Source: an uncultured Cytophagaceae bacterium (GTDB taxonomy: Bacteria > Bacteroidota > Bacteroidia > Cytophagales > Microscillaceae). Taken from it: a DNA stretch of 20,685 bases. Positions within the stretch are counted from its first letter, which is position 1. The number at the start of each line of letters is the position of its first letter. Below, one piece after another: positions 1 to 7,372 of the stretch. A program made the translations under genes and the position numbers. The notes beneath the pieces are model-generated. The model ran no database searches. It was not told the DNA's origin and saw only the letters and a program-made list of their open reading frames with translations. The stretch lies in the NCBI GenBank assembly GCA_937899305.1, contig CALDJV010001206.1, forward strand, positions 1 through 20,685, read 5' to 3'.

Positions 1-2
1 CT

Positions 3-56
3 AAGCCTTTTTTCGCTCAACAATTGGAAAAGAAAAAAGTAGTTAAAAGAAAATAG
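3..56 (+). CDS. C-terminal end of putative graspetide precursor (5' end outside window)
   Basis: The open frame entering from the left edge ends KPFFAQQLEKKKVVKRK followed by a TAG stop at 54-56. In microviridin-type graspetides, PFFA-x-x-L is the helix of the leader peptide that the ATP-grasp ligase binds, and the next gene (157-1164) encodes such a ligase, so the match is unlikely to be accidental. In known precursors this motif is followed by a Thr/Ser and Asp/Glu rich core; here only eight basic or hydrophobic residues follow. No core is readable in any frame before the ligase gene. Either the core lies upstream of the motif (outside the window), or this is a truncated or decoy leader. 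Only 17 codons are visible, so the assignment rests on the motif and its neighbour. Confidence 0.5.
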   Translation, partial: KPFFAQQLEKKKVVKRK

Positions 57-80
57 ATGGCATTTTGCTACAAAACATTG

Positions 81-112
81 AGAAGGGACTAGAAATGGTC
101 CCTTTCTTTGTT
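81..112 (+). terminator. Hairpin terminator or attenuator between precursor and ligase genes
   Basis: AAGGGAC (83-89) pairs with GTCCCTT (98-104) around an 8-nt loop, followed by the T-rich tail TCTTTGTTT. It lies 25 nt after the upstream stop codon and 45 nt before the ATP-grasp start. It would end most precursor transcripts and let a fraction through, an arrangement that would give much more substrate peptide than enzyme. That regulatory role is inference. Confidence 0.5.
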
Positions 113-156
113 TACATTGATTACAAATATATCAAAATTTTTAGCACCCTTGAGGT

Positions 157-1164
157 ATGGAGGTATTAATTGTTACTTATAGCAACGACGACCAAGGCAT
201 TGACCACGTTACGGAAGCCCTGCAACGCAAAGGCACCAATGTGTACCGTTTCAATACCAATTATTACCCCACCCAAATCCAGTTGGCCAGCCATTACATC
301 AACAATACCGAGCAAGTCAAGATCATCAGCGAAGATGTGACCCACGATTTGGCCAAGTTTGATGCGGTATGGTACCGTCGGATTCGCATTGGGCAAGAAA
401 TTCCCGATGACATGGGGGAAGAATATAAAATCCCGGCCATCGAGGAATCTAAAAACACCTTTCAAGGCACTCTAGCCAGTTGGGGTATTGGCAAGTTTGT
501 GCTGGATTCAGTCGCCAACATCCGACGAGCTGATAACAAACAACTCCAACTCAAAGTAGCCAATCGTTTGGGTTTACGCATTCCGGCCACCTTGGTCACC
601 AATTCGGCCGAAGAGGTCAAAGTGTTTGCCCGCAACTACTCCGCAGTCATCTCCAAAATGCAGTACTCTTTCCATATTTACGACGAAAACGACGAGGTAT
701 ACCAGGTATTTACCCACAAGTGGCAACCCGAAGAACTGCAAGAAATCTCGGGTTTGGAATACTCTCCCATGATTTTTCAGGAATACGTAGAAAAAGAATT
801 TGAATTCCGGGTAGTGGTCATTGGTGACCAGGTATTTTGCGGTAAAATACCTTCCCAAGGCTCCGAAGACGGCAAATCAGACTGGCGTAAAGATGGCGAC
901 AATTTGATCGATGACATTGAACCTTATGAACTTCCGGCCAGCATTCAGCTCAAACTATTGCATTTGATGGATTACTTTGGGTTGAATTATGGAGCCATTG
1001 ACTTGATCAAAACCCCCGAGGGTAAGTTTATCTTTTTAGAGATCAACCCAGTAGGCGAATTCAGCTGGCTGGATGAAGCTTTTAACCTTCAAATCTCGGA
1101 AGCTATAGCCAATGTATTGATGGGGCGAGCCAGAAGGCGCAACAGCCCATTGAACCTACACTAA
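157..1164 (+). CDS. MvdC/MvdD-like ATP-grasp graspetide (microviridin-type) maturase
   Basis: This is an ATP-grasp ligase of the family that ATP-dependently joins Thr/Ser/Lys side chains of a ribosomal peptide to Asp/Glu side chains as omega-esters or omega-amides, in the cytoplasm. The 335-aa length is normal for the family. Residues 1-~115 form the pre-ATP-grasp domain with the family signature WYRR (72-75). The ATP-grasp fold follows, with the K167 strand (VISKMQ), the hinge region FQEYVEKEFEFR (207-218), the DWR motif (242-244), and Mg-ATP ligands D282, E295 and N297 in the FLEINPVGEF segment. The C-terminal ~35 residues are a short basic tail. The ATG at 157 begins directly at the family's usual N-terminal strand (MEVLIVTYSNDDQ). 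Only one ligase is visible, whereas true microviridin clusters have two (MvdC and MvdD). Whether esters, amides or both are made cannot be read from the sequence. The upstream PFFA peptide is the likely substrate. Confidence 0.9.
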   Translation: MEVLIVTYSNDDQGIDHVTEALQRKGTNVYRFNTNYYPTQIQLASHYINNTEQVKIISEDVTHDLAKFDAVWYRRIRIGQEIPDDMGEEYKIPAIEESKNTFQGTLASWGIGKFVLDSVANIRRADNKQLQLKVANRLGLRIPATLVTNSAEEVKVFARNYSAVISKMQYSFHIYDENDEVYQVFTHKWQPEELQEISGLEYSPMIFQEYVEKEFEFRVVVIGDQVFCGKIPSQGSEDGKSDWRKDGDNLIDDIEPYELPASIQLKLLHLMDYFGLNYGAIDLIKTPEGKFIFLEINPVGEFSWLDEAFNLQISEAIANVLMGRARRRNSPLNLH

Positions 1165-1182
1165 TTTAGATTGGTAATTCGT

Positions 1183-1319
1183 GAAAAATAACGTTTCATT
1201 TTGATTTCAAGTTCAGTATAGTCTATAGTTTTGCTTCGCGTAGCCATTTAACAATGAGCCAAAGGCAGGACAATGCAACCATAATCCACAACTCATTTAA
1301 ATCAAAAGGTTATTTTTTC
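1183..1319. repeat. Interrupted AT-rich inverted repeat between ligase and oxygenase genes
   Basis: GAAAAATAA (1183-1191) and TTTTGATTT (1199-1207) are matched in reverse by AAATCAAAA (1299-1307) and TTATTTTTTC (1310-1319), with a 7/2 asymmetric gap between the two parts and a 91-nt spacer. The spacer contains TAGTTTTG (1226-1233), which fits the Bacteroidota -7 consensus TAnnTTTG, but the nearest upstream TTG lies 22 nt away, longer than ideal. The arms are AT-rich, so part of the match could be chance. It could be a degenerate small mobile element or simply the promoter region of the oxygenase gene. Confidence 0.3.
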
Positions 1320-1375
1320 AAGGTTACTTAGGGAATTATTTCTTTCAGGCATATTACGAATTAATTGAAAAACAC

Positions 1376-2608
1376 ATGCAAACAATTATCCAAACTCCTC
1401 AACTATTCACCGACTCTTGGTGGGACAATTTATTAGAGGGTACCAATTATCTAACTGGCCCTGTAACTATCAAAAATAGCATTCCTCGTGACCTTTTTAC
1501 TGAAGAGGACCTAAGCTATATATTCAGGCAAATCCCTCATCGTCATCAATTCAATCAACCTAGCTTTAGAGTTTATGTTGGCCATGGCCAGCAAGCTAAA
1601 GAAATGATTGAGTTTTATCGTAACCCAATGCGTGAAGATGAATCCCTATACCAATTTACAAATCGAATTTTTGGAGATGATCGTTTTGGAGTTATTCTAA
1701 ATAATACGACTGATCTTCATCCAGATTTAGGCAAACGGCTCGCTCCTTTTTACAAAGGGCTAACCGAGAAGTTGGGTTTAGACTGGGTGGCTCTTAATGC
1801 AATTATGTTTATTGGAAACTATGGTTATACTCCTTTTGGGGCACATTACGACGGAGCTGGTACTAGTATCATTCACTTTCATTTAGGTCCAGGTAAAAAA
1901 GTGATGACACTATGGGATGAAGAAACTTTTATAGAAAAAACTGGCTCTCGCTTACATTATCCTTATCCTGAAAAAATAGTACCCTATGGAACTGACCACA
2001 TAATTGAAGCTTATGATACATTTTATTTACCTGAAGGTCCTTTCCACATAGGAAATACCGAAGAATTCTCTATGGCTCTTACCATCAGTATCAATGGTAT
2101 TACAGTGAAAGATTGGCTTGTAAGTGCTATTGCTGAAATGAATAGTAATGCATTTAACCCTGAAATTTTAGTAAGCCATGAAACCAATATAGATGAGGTT
2201 TTTAGCCAAGAAATAATTAACCATGAGGTGAAAGATTTGCCTTTTAGTCACCTCATAAAAACTGCTATGGAAGACTACCAACTATCAATCAAAAGTAATT
2301 GTGGTTTTCAGGTTCCCCGTTGGTCCGACAATCAAACTTACAACGACTTGGCCAATCAGCGCATTCAGGCGGTGCAACCATTCCAAATGTACTACAAGGC
2401 CCTGAATGACAACCAAGTACGATTGTATTTCCGAAGAAATAAGCAAAACTTTACCGAAGCCAACGCCATCATTCCAATCATTGAACAACTGAACGATGGG
2501 CAAACCTTGGAAGTGGGTCAGGTATTGGCCCAAAATAGTGCCTCTAAAGAATATTTAAGCGAGTTTTTTACCCTCTTGCTCAATCACCAAGCCATTGAGT
2601 TGGCATAA
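1376..2608 (+). CDS. JmjC/cupin-type 2-oxoglutarate Fe(II) oxygenase-like protein
   Basis: This 410-aa protein resembles the ribosomal-oxygenase branch of JmjC proteins (E. coli RoxA/YcfD type). It has a double-stranded beta-helix with the metal motif H157-x-D159 in FGAHYDG and a distal H224 in EGPFHIGN, followed by a strand of the form SMALTISING. A C-terminal region (~310-410) is like the winged-helix tail of that family. RoxA-type enzymes hydroxylate side chains of ribosomal proteins. Here the neighbour is a graspetide ligase, so peptide hydroxylation or regulation is possible but is inference. The gene follows the ligase by 211 nt on the same strand and ends before a good terminator. The first ~310 codons are AT-rich (22 of 60 G+C at 1681-1740), while the end is like the surrounding chromosome (31 of 60 at 2341-2400), which points to a mosaic gene. 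The 2-oxoglutarate-binding basic residue is not certain by eye. Confidence 0.72.
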   Translation: MQTIIQTPQLFTDSWWDNLLEGTNYLTGPVTIKNSIPRDLFTEEDLSYIFRQIPHRHQFNQPSFRVYVGHGQQAKEMIEFYRNPMREDESLYQFTNRIFGDDRFGVILNNTTDLHPDLGKRLAPFYKGLTEKLGLDWVALNAIMFIGNYGYTPFGAHYDGAGTSIIHFHLGPGKKVMTLWDEETFIEKTGSRLHYPYPEKIVPYGTDHIIEAYDTFYLPEGPFHIGNTEEFSMALTISINGITVKDWLVSAIAEMNSNAFNPEILVSHETNIDEVFSQEIINHEVKDLPFSHLIKTAMEDYQLSIKSNCGFQVPRWSDNQTYNDLANQRIQAVQPFQMYYKALNDNQVRLYFRRNKQNFTEANAIIPIIEQLNDGQTLEVGQVLAQNSASKEYLSEFFTLLLNHQAIELA

Positions 2609-2634
2609 CCTAGTATTTCAAATAGATTTGACGG

Positions 2635-2661
2635 AGCACACTCTTTGGGGTGTGCTTTTTT
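2635..2661 (+). terminator. Intrinsic terminator after oxygenase gene
   Basis: AGCACAC (2635-2641) pairs with GTGTGCT (2650-2656), followed by a run of T to 2661. It lies 26 nt after the stop codon and separates the graspetide/oxygenase region from dnaE. Confidence 0.85.
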
Positions 2662-2801
2662 GCTTTAGTATCTATTTCCCTCCTCATTTTGCCTTTCAAA
2701 ACTCCCCTTTTTTTATTAATTTAGAAACTGGCTTTAGACAAAAAAACGTGGGTTTTCCATCATTTGGCTTAACTCACTCACTATAAAGAGATTCACCTTT
2801 C

Positions 2802-5800
2802 ATGTATTTAATTTTTGACACCGAAACCACCGGACTGCCCAAAGATTTCAATGCGCCTTATACCGACCTGGACAACTGGCCTCGGTTGGTGCAAATCGCG
2901 TGGCAGTTGCACGACTACAGTGGAAAGCTCGTCCGAGCCGAAAACATGATCGTGAAGCCGGAAGGTTTTACCATTCCTTTTAACGCGGAGAAGGTCCACG
3001 GTATTTCTACCGAAATTGCCATGGAGGAAGGTTTGCCCCTCAAAGATGTGCTGGGCAAATTTGCCGAAGACATTGCCCAATCAACCCTCATCATTGGTCA
3101 TAACATTGGCTTTGATGTCAATATTATGGGGGCTGAGTATATTCGGGGAGCGGTAGACAGCAAGCTTCATGACATAGAATTATACGATACCAAAAGCGAA
3201 GAAACGGCTACCTATGTAGGCATACAGGGAGGACGAGGCGGTAAGTTTAAATGGCCCACCCTGACCGAACTCCACACCAAGCTGTTCAACGAAAGTTTCG
3301 ACGACGCCCACGATGCGGCCTATGACGTATCGGCGACCGCTCGTTGTTATTTTGGTCTGATCTCGGTAGGCATTGCCGCCCCCTTGGGTGATGTAGAAGC
3401 CGACAATGTAACCTATGAGCCTCCAGTACTGGATGCGGCTAACTTTGAAAAACGCAAGAAGAAAAAAGGAATCAAGATTCCGGAGGTTTTCAAAGGAAAG
3501 GTCGACAAGTTCATTCCTTTCAGTCACTTGCACGTGCATTCGCAATTCTCAATTTTGCAAAGTACCGCGGGAGTGGGTGGCTTGATCAAGTTTGCCAAAG
3601 ACAATAATATGCCCGCCATTGCATTTACCGACCATGGTAACATGCACGCGGCTTTCAAGGCAGTAGGTGAAGGAGCCAAAAACGATGTGAAGGTGATCAT
3701 CGGCTGTGAGTTTTACGTGGCCGAAAAACGTACCCAAACTTCGTTTACCAAAGGAGATCGTGATCGTCGTTTCAATCAAGTATTGTTGGCCAAAGACCAA
3801 GAGGCTTACCACCGTTTGGCTCGGCTTTGCTCTATGGGCTACATCGAAGGGTATTACGCGGGTTTCCCCCGAATTGGCAAAGATCTGATTGAAGAACACC
3901 ACGAAGGCTTGATTGCCATGACGGGAAACCTACAAGGTGAAATTCCCAACCTGATTCTGAACGTAGGGGAACATGAAGCCGAGGAAGCTTTTAAATGGTG
4001 GCACGGGCTGTTTGGCGATGATTTTTACGTAGAAATTATGCGCCACGGCCTCGAAGAAGAAGAACGGGTAACCGAAGTGTTGCTTAACTTTGCCGCCAAA
4101 TATGGGGTGAAGCCCATTGCTACCAACAACGTGTACTACATCGATGCTAAAGACGCCGATGCCCACGACTCATTGCTTTGTGTAAAAGGGGCCGATAAGA
4201 AAAGTACCCCCAAGATGTTTACCCCCGACATCAAACGACGCAATCTGCGCTACGGAATGCCGAATGAGGAATATTATCTGAAAACGCCCGAAGAAATGAA
4301 CGAGCTTTTTTCAGATATTCCAGTGGCCCTCGAAAACACCCAACACATCGTAGACAAATGTTCGCCCATCAAGCTCAAGCGAGACATTTTAATGCCCATC
4401 TACGAGATGCCGCCAGAGTTTGCTACCCAGGATGATTACCTGCAGCATTTGACTTATGAAGGCGCCCTCAAACGCTACGGAAATCCGTTGAGTGATGAGG
4501 TGAAGGAACGACTAGACCACGAACTCAACATCATCAAGTCGATGGAGTTTCCGGGTTACTTCCTCATTGTACAAGACTTTATCAATGCGGCCCGGGACAT
4601 GGGGGTATTTGTGGGCCCTGGTCGGGGATCGGCCGCCGGATCAGCCGTGGCTTTTTGTATTGGTATTACGAATATTGACCCCATTAAATACAACTTACTT
4701 TTTGAGCGTTTCCTGAATCCGGAAAGGGTAAGTATGCCCGATGTGGACATTGACTTTGATGATGAAGGTCGACAGGATGCCATCAATTATGTAATTGACA
4801 AATACGGAAAAAACCAGGTAGCTCAGATCATTACTTATGGTACAATGGCGGCTAAAATGGCCATCAAAGACGTAGCTCGGGTACTCGAATTGCCCATTCC
4901 TGATTCTAACAAGCTGGCCAAATATGTTCCTGACAAGCCCGGTACCAAACTCAAAGATGCTTTTGCCGAAGTACAGGAGTTGAAAGACATCTTGGGAGGC
5001 CCAGATAGTAACCTGGAAACCCAAGTGTTGAAACAAGCCAAGATTTTAGAAGGATCGGTTCGAGGTACTGGTATTCACGCCGCTGGGGTAATCATTGCTC
5101 CTGACGATTTGCTGAATTACATCCCGGTATGTACCTCCAAAGATGCCGACTTGTTGGTAACCCAGTTTGACGGAAAGGTGATTGAAGACGCCGGGATGTT
5201 GAAAATGGACTTCTTGGGTCTGAAGACCTTGACCGTGATCAAAGATGCCCTGCGGATGGTCAAGAAAAACTATGGCATAGACATAGACATGGACAAGATT
5301 CCATTGGATGATCAGGCCTCACTGGGGTTATACCAAAGAGGGGAAACGGTGGGTACGTTCCAGTTTGAGTCGGAAGGGATGCGGATGTACCTAAAGCAGC
5401 TCAAGCCTACCAACATTGAAGACTTGATCGCGATGAACGCCCTTTACCGTCCTGGCCCGTTGCAGTTTATCCCCAACTTTATCAATCGTAAGCACGGTCG
5501 GGAGGAAGTAGAATACCCTCACGAGCTGCTGGAACCCATTCTGAATAATACTTATGGGATTATGGTTTACCAGGAGCAGATTATGCAAACTGCTCAGATC
5601 TTAGGAGGCTATACGTTGGGAGGGGCCGATTTGCTTCGCCGAGCAATGGGTAAGAAAAAGCTTGAAGAGATGGACCGTCAGGAGGTCATCTTTGTCAAAG
5701 GAGCCAAGGAAATCCATAATATCCCCGAAGAAAAATCTAAGAAGGTATTTGAGATCATGAAGGAGTTTGCCAAGTACGGTTTCAACCGTTCTCACTCGGC

Positions 5801-7016
5801 AGCTTATTCGGTAGTGGCTTACCAAACCGCTTATCTCAAAGCCAATTATCCTTCGGAATACATGGCGTCGGTGCTTACCCACAACATGAACAACATCGAT
5901 AAGGTGACTTTCTTCATCGAGGAAACCAAAAATATGGGCCTCGAAATACTAGGACCCGATGTCAATGAGAGTGAAGCCAGCTTTACGGTAAACCCCTTGG
6001 GTCAAATTCGTTTTGGGCTGGGCGCGGTAAAAGGTACGGGTGATGCCGCAGTAGAGAATATCATTGAAGAACGCCAAAAAAATGGCCACTTCAAAGATAT
6101 GTACGACTTTGCCCGTCGGGTAAGTTTGCGTACTGTAAACAAGAAATCGTTTGAATGTTTTGCTCAGGCGGGAGCATTTGACAACATGGGCAAGCTCCAC
6201 CGAGCTCAATTTTTTGCTGCTATGCCCAACGAGCAATATAACTTTCTGGAGAAAATTATCCGATATGGTAACGCTTACCAAAAGGAGATAGAAAATGCCA
6301 AAACTTCGCTCTTTGGCGATAGTGGGGCAGTCACCATTGCAACTCCTAAAATTCCTCAGGCTGAAACCTGGAGCCAGTTAGAGAAGCTCAGCCGGGAAAA
6401 AGAGGTGGTAGGTTTCTACATGTCGGGGCACCCACTGGATCGTTACCGGGCCGAAATGAAGCAGTTTTGTAAATGCACTTTAGACAAGATCGATAAGTTT
6501 CCCAATCAGGAAATTACGGTGGCTGGCATTATTACCAAAAAAGAAGTACGTCAAACCAAAAATGGGAAACCGTTTACTTCTTTTTCCATTGAAGACCACA
6601 AAGGAGCAATGGATATGGCTTTGTTTGGCGAAAGCCACGAAACCATTGGGGAGCTGATTGAGGTAAACAAGCTGGTATTGCTCACTGGAAAAGTACAAAA
6701 ACGTTATGGCTCAGAAGATCGTTTTGAACTGCGTCCTTCTCAGGTGAAACCCCTGGAAGAAATGCAGGAAAAAATGTGCAAGGGGTTGTCGATAAAAATA
6801 GACATTGCCAAACTCAACGAAGATTTGATTGGCCAAATGGAAAAGTTGGTGCAAGAAAACAGTGGAGAGCACGAACTCAAAATTTGGGTCTACGATTTAC
6901 AGGAGGAACCCGTAATGAAGGTGGAATTGAACTCTCAGAAATATAAAATCCAAGCTGATGAACGCCTGATTCAAAAATTTGAAGCCATCGAGCTACAATG
7001 CGAAATGGTGTATTGA
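2802..7016 (+). CDS. dnaE: DNA polymerase III alpha subunit with fused N-terminal proofreading exonuclease
   Basis: This is the replicative polymerase subunit, here 1404 aa because a DEDDh 3'-5' exonuclease is fused to its front. Exonuclease residues D6 and E8 (DTETTG), D105 (IGHNIGFD), H170 and D175 (HDAAYD) are all present, so proofreading should be active. A lysine-rich linker (~217-237) leads to the PHP domain (H244, H246; TDHGNM at 276-281). The polymerase palm/fingers follow, with GPGRGSAAGS and the catalytic aspartates D647, D649 (PDVDID) and D803 (KMDFLGL), then helix-hairpin-helix and an OB-fold (ITVAGIITKKEVRQTKNGK). In E. coli the exonuclease is the separate DnaQ subunit. Fused forms are known in part of the Bacteroidota, so a free DnaQ may be dispensable here. 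The reading frame is intact and composition is uniform. The last codons are duplicated ~1 kb downstream, so the final ~14 residues may come from a recombination event. Confidence 0.97.
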   Translation: MYLIFDTETTGLPKDFNAPYTDLDNWPRLVQIAWQLHDYSGKLVRAENMIVKPEGFTIPFNAEKVHGISTEIAMEEGLPLKDVLGKFAEDIAQSTLIIGHNIGFDVNIMGAEYIRGAVDSKLHDIELYDTKSEETATYVGIQGGRGGKFKWPTLTELHTKLFNESFDDAHDAAYDVSATARCYFGLISVGIAAPLGDVEADNVTYEPPVLDAANFEKRKKKKGIKIPEVFKGKVDKFIPFSHLHVHSQFSILQSTAGVGGLIKFAKDNNMPAIAFTDHGNMHAAFKAVGEGAKNDVKVIIGCEFYVAEKRTQTSFTKGDRDRRFNQVLLAKDQEAYHRLARLCSMGYIEGYYAGFPRIGKDLIEEHHEGLIAMTGNLQGEIPNLILNVGEHEAEEAFKWWHGLFGDDFYVEIMRHGLEEEERVTEVLLNFAAKYGVKPIATNNVYYIDAKDADAHDSLLCVKGADKKSTPKMFTPDIKRRNLRYGMPNEEYYLKTPEEMNELFSDIPVALENTQHIVDKCSPIKLKRDILMPIYEMPPEFATQDDYLQHLTYEGALKRYGNPLSDEVKERLDHELNIIKSMEFPGYFLIVQDFINAARDMGVFVGPGRGSAAGSAVAFCIGITNIDPIKYNLLFERFLNPERVSMPDVDIDFDDEGRQDAINYVIDKYGKNQVAQIITYGTMAAKMAIKDVARVLELPIPDSNKLAKYVPDKPGTKLKDAFAEVQELKDILGGPDSNLETQVLKQAKILEGSVRGTGIHAAGVIIAPDDLLNYIPVCTSKDADLLVTQFDGKVIEDAGMLKMDFLGLKTLTVIKDALRMVKKNYGIDIDMDKIPLDDQASLGLYQRGETVGTFQFESEGMRMYLKQLKPTNIEDLIAMNALYRPGPLQFIPNFINRKHGREEVEYPHELLEPILNNTYGIMVYQEQIMQTAQILGGYTLGGADLLRRAMGKKKLEEMDRQEVIFVKGAKEIHNIPEEKSKKVFEIMKEFAKYGFNRSHSAAYSVVAYQTAYLKANYPSEYMASVLTHNMNNIDKVTFFIEETKNMGLEILGPDVNESEASFTVNPLGQIRFGLGAVKGTGDAAVENIIEERQKNGHFKDMYDFARRVSLRTVNKKSFECFAQAGAFDNMGKLHRAQFFAAMPNEQYNFLEKIIRYGNAYQKEIENAKTSLFGDSGAVTIATPKIPQAETWSQLEKLSREKEVVGFYMSGHPLDRYRAEMKQFCKCTLDKIDKFPNQEITVAGIITKKEVRQTKNGKPFTSFSIEDHKGAMDMALFGESHETIGELIEVNKLVLLTGKVQKRYGSEDRFELRPSQVKPLEEMQEKMCKGLSIKIDIAKLNEDLIGQMEKLVQENSGEHELKIWVYDLQEEPVMKVELNSQKYKIQADERLIQKFEAIELQCEMVY
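6976..7014 (+). repeat. Direct repeat, copy 1 (3' end of dnaE)
   Basis: The 39 nt at 6976-7014 recur at 8018-8056, exactly 1042 bp downstream, with 37 identities. The only differences are at 6988 and 6990. The final 24 nt (6991-7014) are identical. In this copy the repeat is the functional end of dnaE. Confidence 0.9.
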
Positions 7017-7042
7017 TCTCTTTTTCAAAAGATATAAGTATT

Positions 7043-7076
7043 GGGGGCTGATTTATCTTAATCAGCTCCCTTTTTT
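7043..7076 (+). terminator. Intrinsic terminator after dnaE
   Basis: GGGGGCTGATT (7043-7053) pairs with AATCAGCTCCC (7060-7070), with one G-T pair and a 6-nt loop, followed by six T. It starts 26 nt beyond the dnaE stop codon. Confidence 0.9.
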
Positions 7077-7165
7077 ATTGTCATTCGTCAATTGTTAAGC
7101 CTGTTCATCTCACTAGTTTAAAAAATGTGTTATAGATCGACATATTTTTTTTGATTAAAAAGAAG

Positions 7166-7238
7166 TTACTTACTCTCGATTCAAGCAAGTACTTGTAAAA
7201 TCAAGGCGGATACTGAAAAGCCTCAATAGAGTAAGTAA
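7166..7238. repeat. 73-nt inverted-repeat element that can fold into a three-way junction
   Basis: TTACTTACTCT (7166-7176) and AGAGTAAGTAA (7228-7238) form a perfect 11-bp outer stem. Inside are two further hairpins. The first is GATT-CAAG (7178-7185) against CTTG and AATC (7192-7195, 7199-7202), which includes the 10-nt palindrome CAAGTACTTG (7186-7195). The second is AGGC (7204-7207) against GCCT (7220-7223). It could be a small RNA, a leader structure for the gene at 7373, a protein-binding site or an element end. The 11-bp outer stem and missing tRNA consensus residues argue against a tRNA. The rest of the 356-nt gap (7017-7372) holds the dnaE terminator and AT-rich sequence with no clear promoter consensus. 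Confidence 0.45.
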
Positions 7239-7372
7239 ACCAATATACTTCACCCTTTGCAAAATCATTTTCAACAAATTTGATTAGCTATGAAATCTAT
7301 CATCATAGTACTGAATTTACCCCCATGTTGACCATATTTTGAATAGGGCAGGTATTCATTTCATTTAATATT

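Noticed and set aside
57..92. 11-codon frame (MAFCYKTLRRD) directly after the precursor stop, as a possible core peptide
   Set aside because: It lacks the Thr/Ser and Asp/Glu residues needed for graspetide rings and runs into the terminator hairpin.
2595..2786. 63-codon + strand frame after the oxygenase gene
   Set aside because: It overlaps the oxygenase stop, runs through the terminator at 2635-2661 and has a hydrophobic, low-complexity product with no recognisable pattern.
7166..7238. tRNA gene (length 73 nt, cloverleaf-like folding)
   Set aside because: The outer stem is 11 bp instead of 7, and no GTTC-type T-loop, anticodon stem of 5 bp or CCA-like end is present.
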